Shown here: positions 6,724 through 6,745 of the stretch, one piece after another
Layout of the letters: each line of letters starts with the position of its first letter
How positions within the stretch are numbered: position 1 is the first letter of the stretch
NCBI GenBank assembly: GCA_006227015.1
Contig: SBGI01000105.1
Span: 1 to 6,745, forward strand
DNA length: 6,745 nt
Source of the DNA: Gammaproteobacteria bacterium
GTDB lineage: Bacteria; Pseudomonadota; Gammaproteobacteria; Pseudomonadales; Porticoccaceae
Direction of reading: 5' to 3'
Notes under the pieces: model-generated
Told to the model about the DNA's origin: nothing
Databases searched by the model: none
The model's input: the letters and a program-made list of their open reading frames with translations, nothing else
Translations under genes and position numbers: made by a program

Positions 6724-6745
6724 TAACCAGATATCCGGTCGCTCA

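Overview
The window looks like a chromosomal sulfur/methionine locus of a gammaproteobacterium. Base composition is moderate (around 50-55% GC by eye). All recognisable products resemble those of Pseudomonas and its marine relatives (Cellvibrionales/Oceanospirillales-type), but the sequence alone does not fix the genus. It reads as core genome: I see no mobile elements, CRISPR, tRNA or rRNA, and the codon use looks even.

Layout. Positions 1-51 hold the first 17 codons of a leftward gene that reads as nfuA (Fe-S cluster carrier). Its upstream region contains a near-perfect type 1 IscR site (70-94) over a plausible promoter. Divergent from it is metH (220-3921), the full-length cobalamin-dependent methionine synthase. 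A 72-residue DUF2970 membrane protein (3924-4142) follows two bases later, probably cotranscribed. A strong bidirectional terminator (4180-4207) ends that unit. Facing it is a 43-residue single-span membrane protein gene on the minus strand (4221-4352), easy to overlook because of its size, with its own Shine-Dalgarno and a plausible promoter. A divergent promoter region (4353-4589) separates it from cysI (4590-6254), a siroheme/4Fe-4S sulfite reductase hemoprotein. Its last 17 bases overlap a DUF934 gene (6238-6723), the usual companion of this type of CysI. The final 22 bases hold nothing I can identify.

How the genes work together. CysI makes sulfide from sulfite, which feeds homocysteine synthesis, and MetH methylates homocysteine to methionine. 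CysI needs siroheme plus a 4Fe-4S cluster, MetH needs cobalamin, and NfuA delivers Fe-S clusters, so the region has a cofactor-demanding sulfur-assimilation theme. No NADPH flavoprotein subunit (cysJ) is next to cysI, so its electron donor is unknown from this window. The metH and cysI promoters share a TAGAAT -10 followed by a GC-rich discriminator. I found no clearly new system; the least-described items are the small minus-strand membrane protein, the DUF2970 protein and the DUF934 protein.
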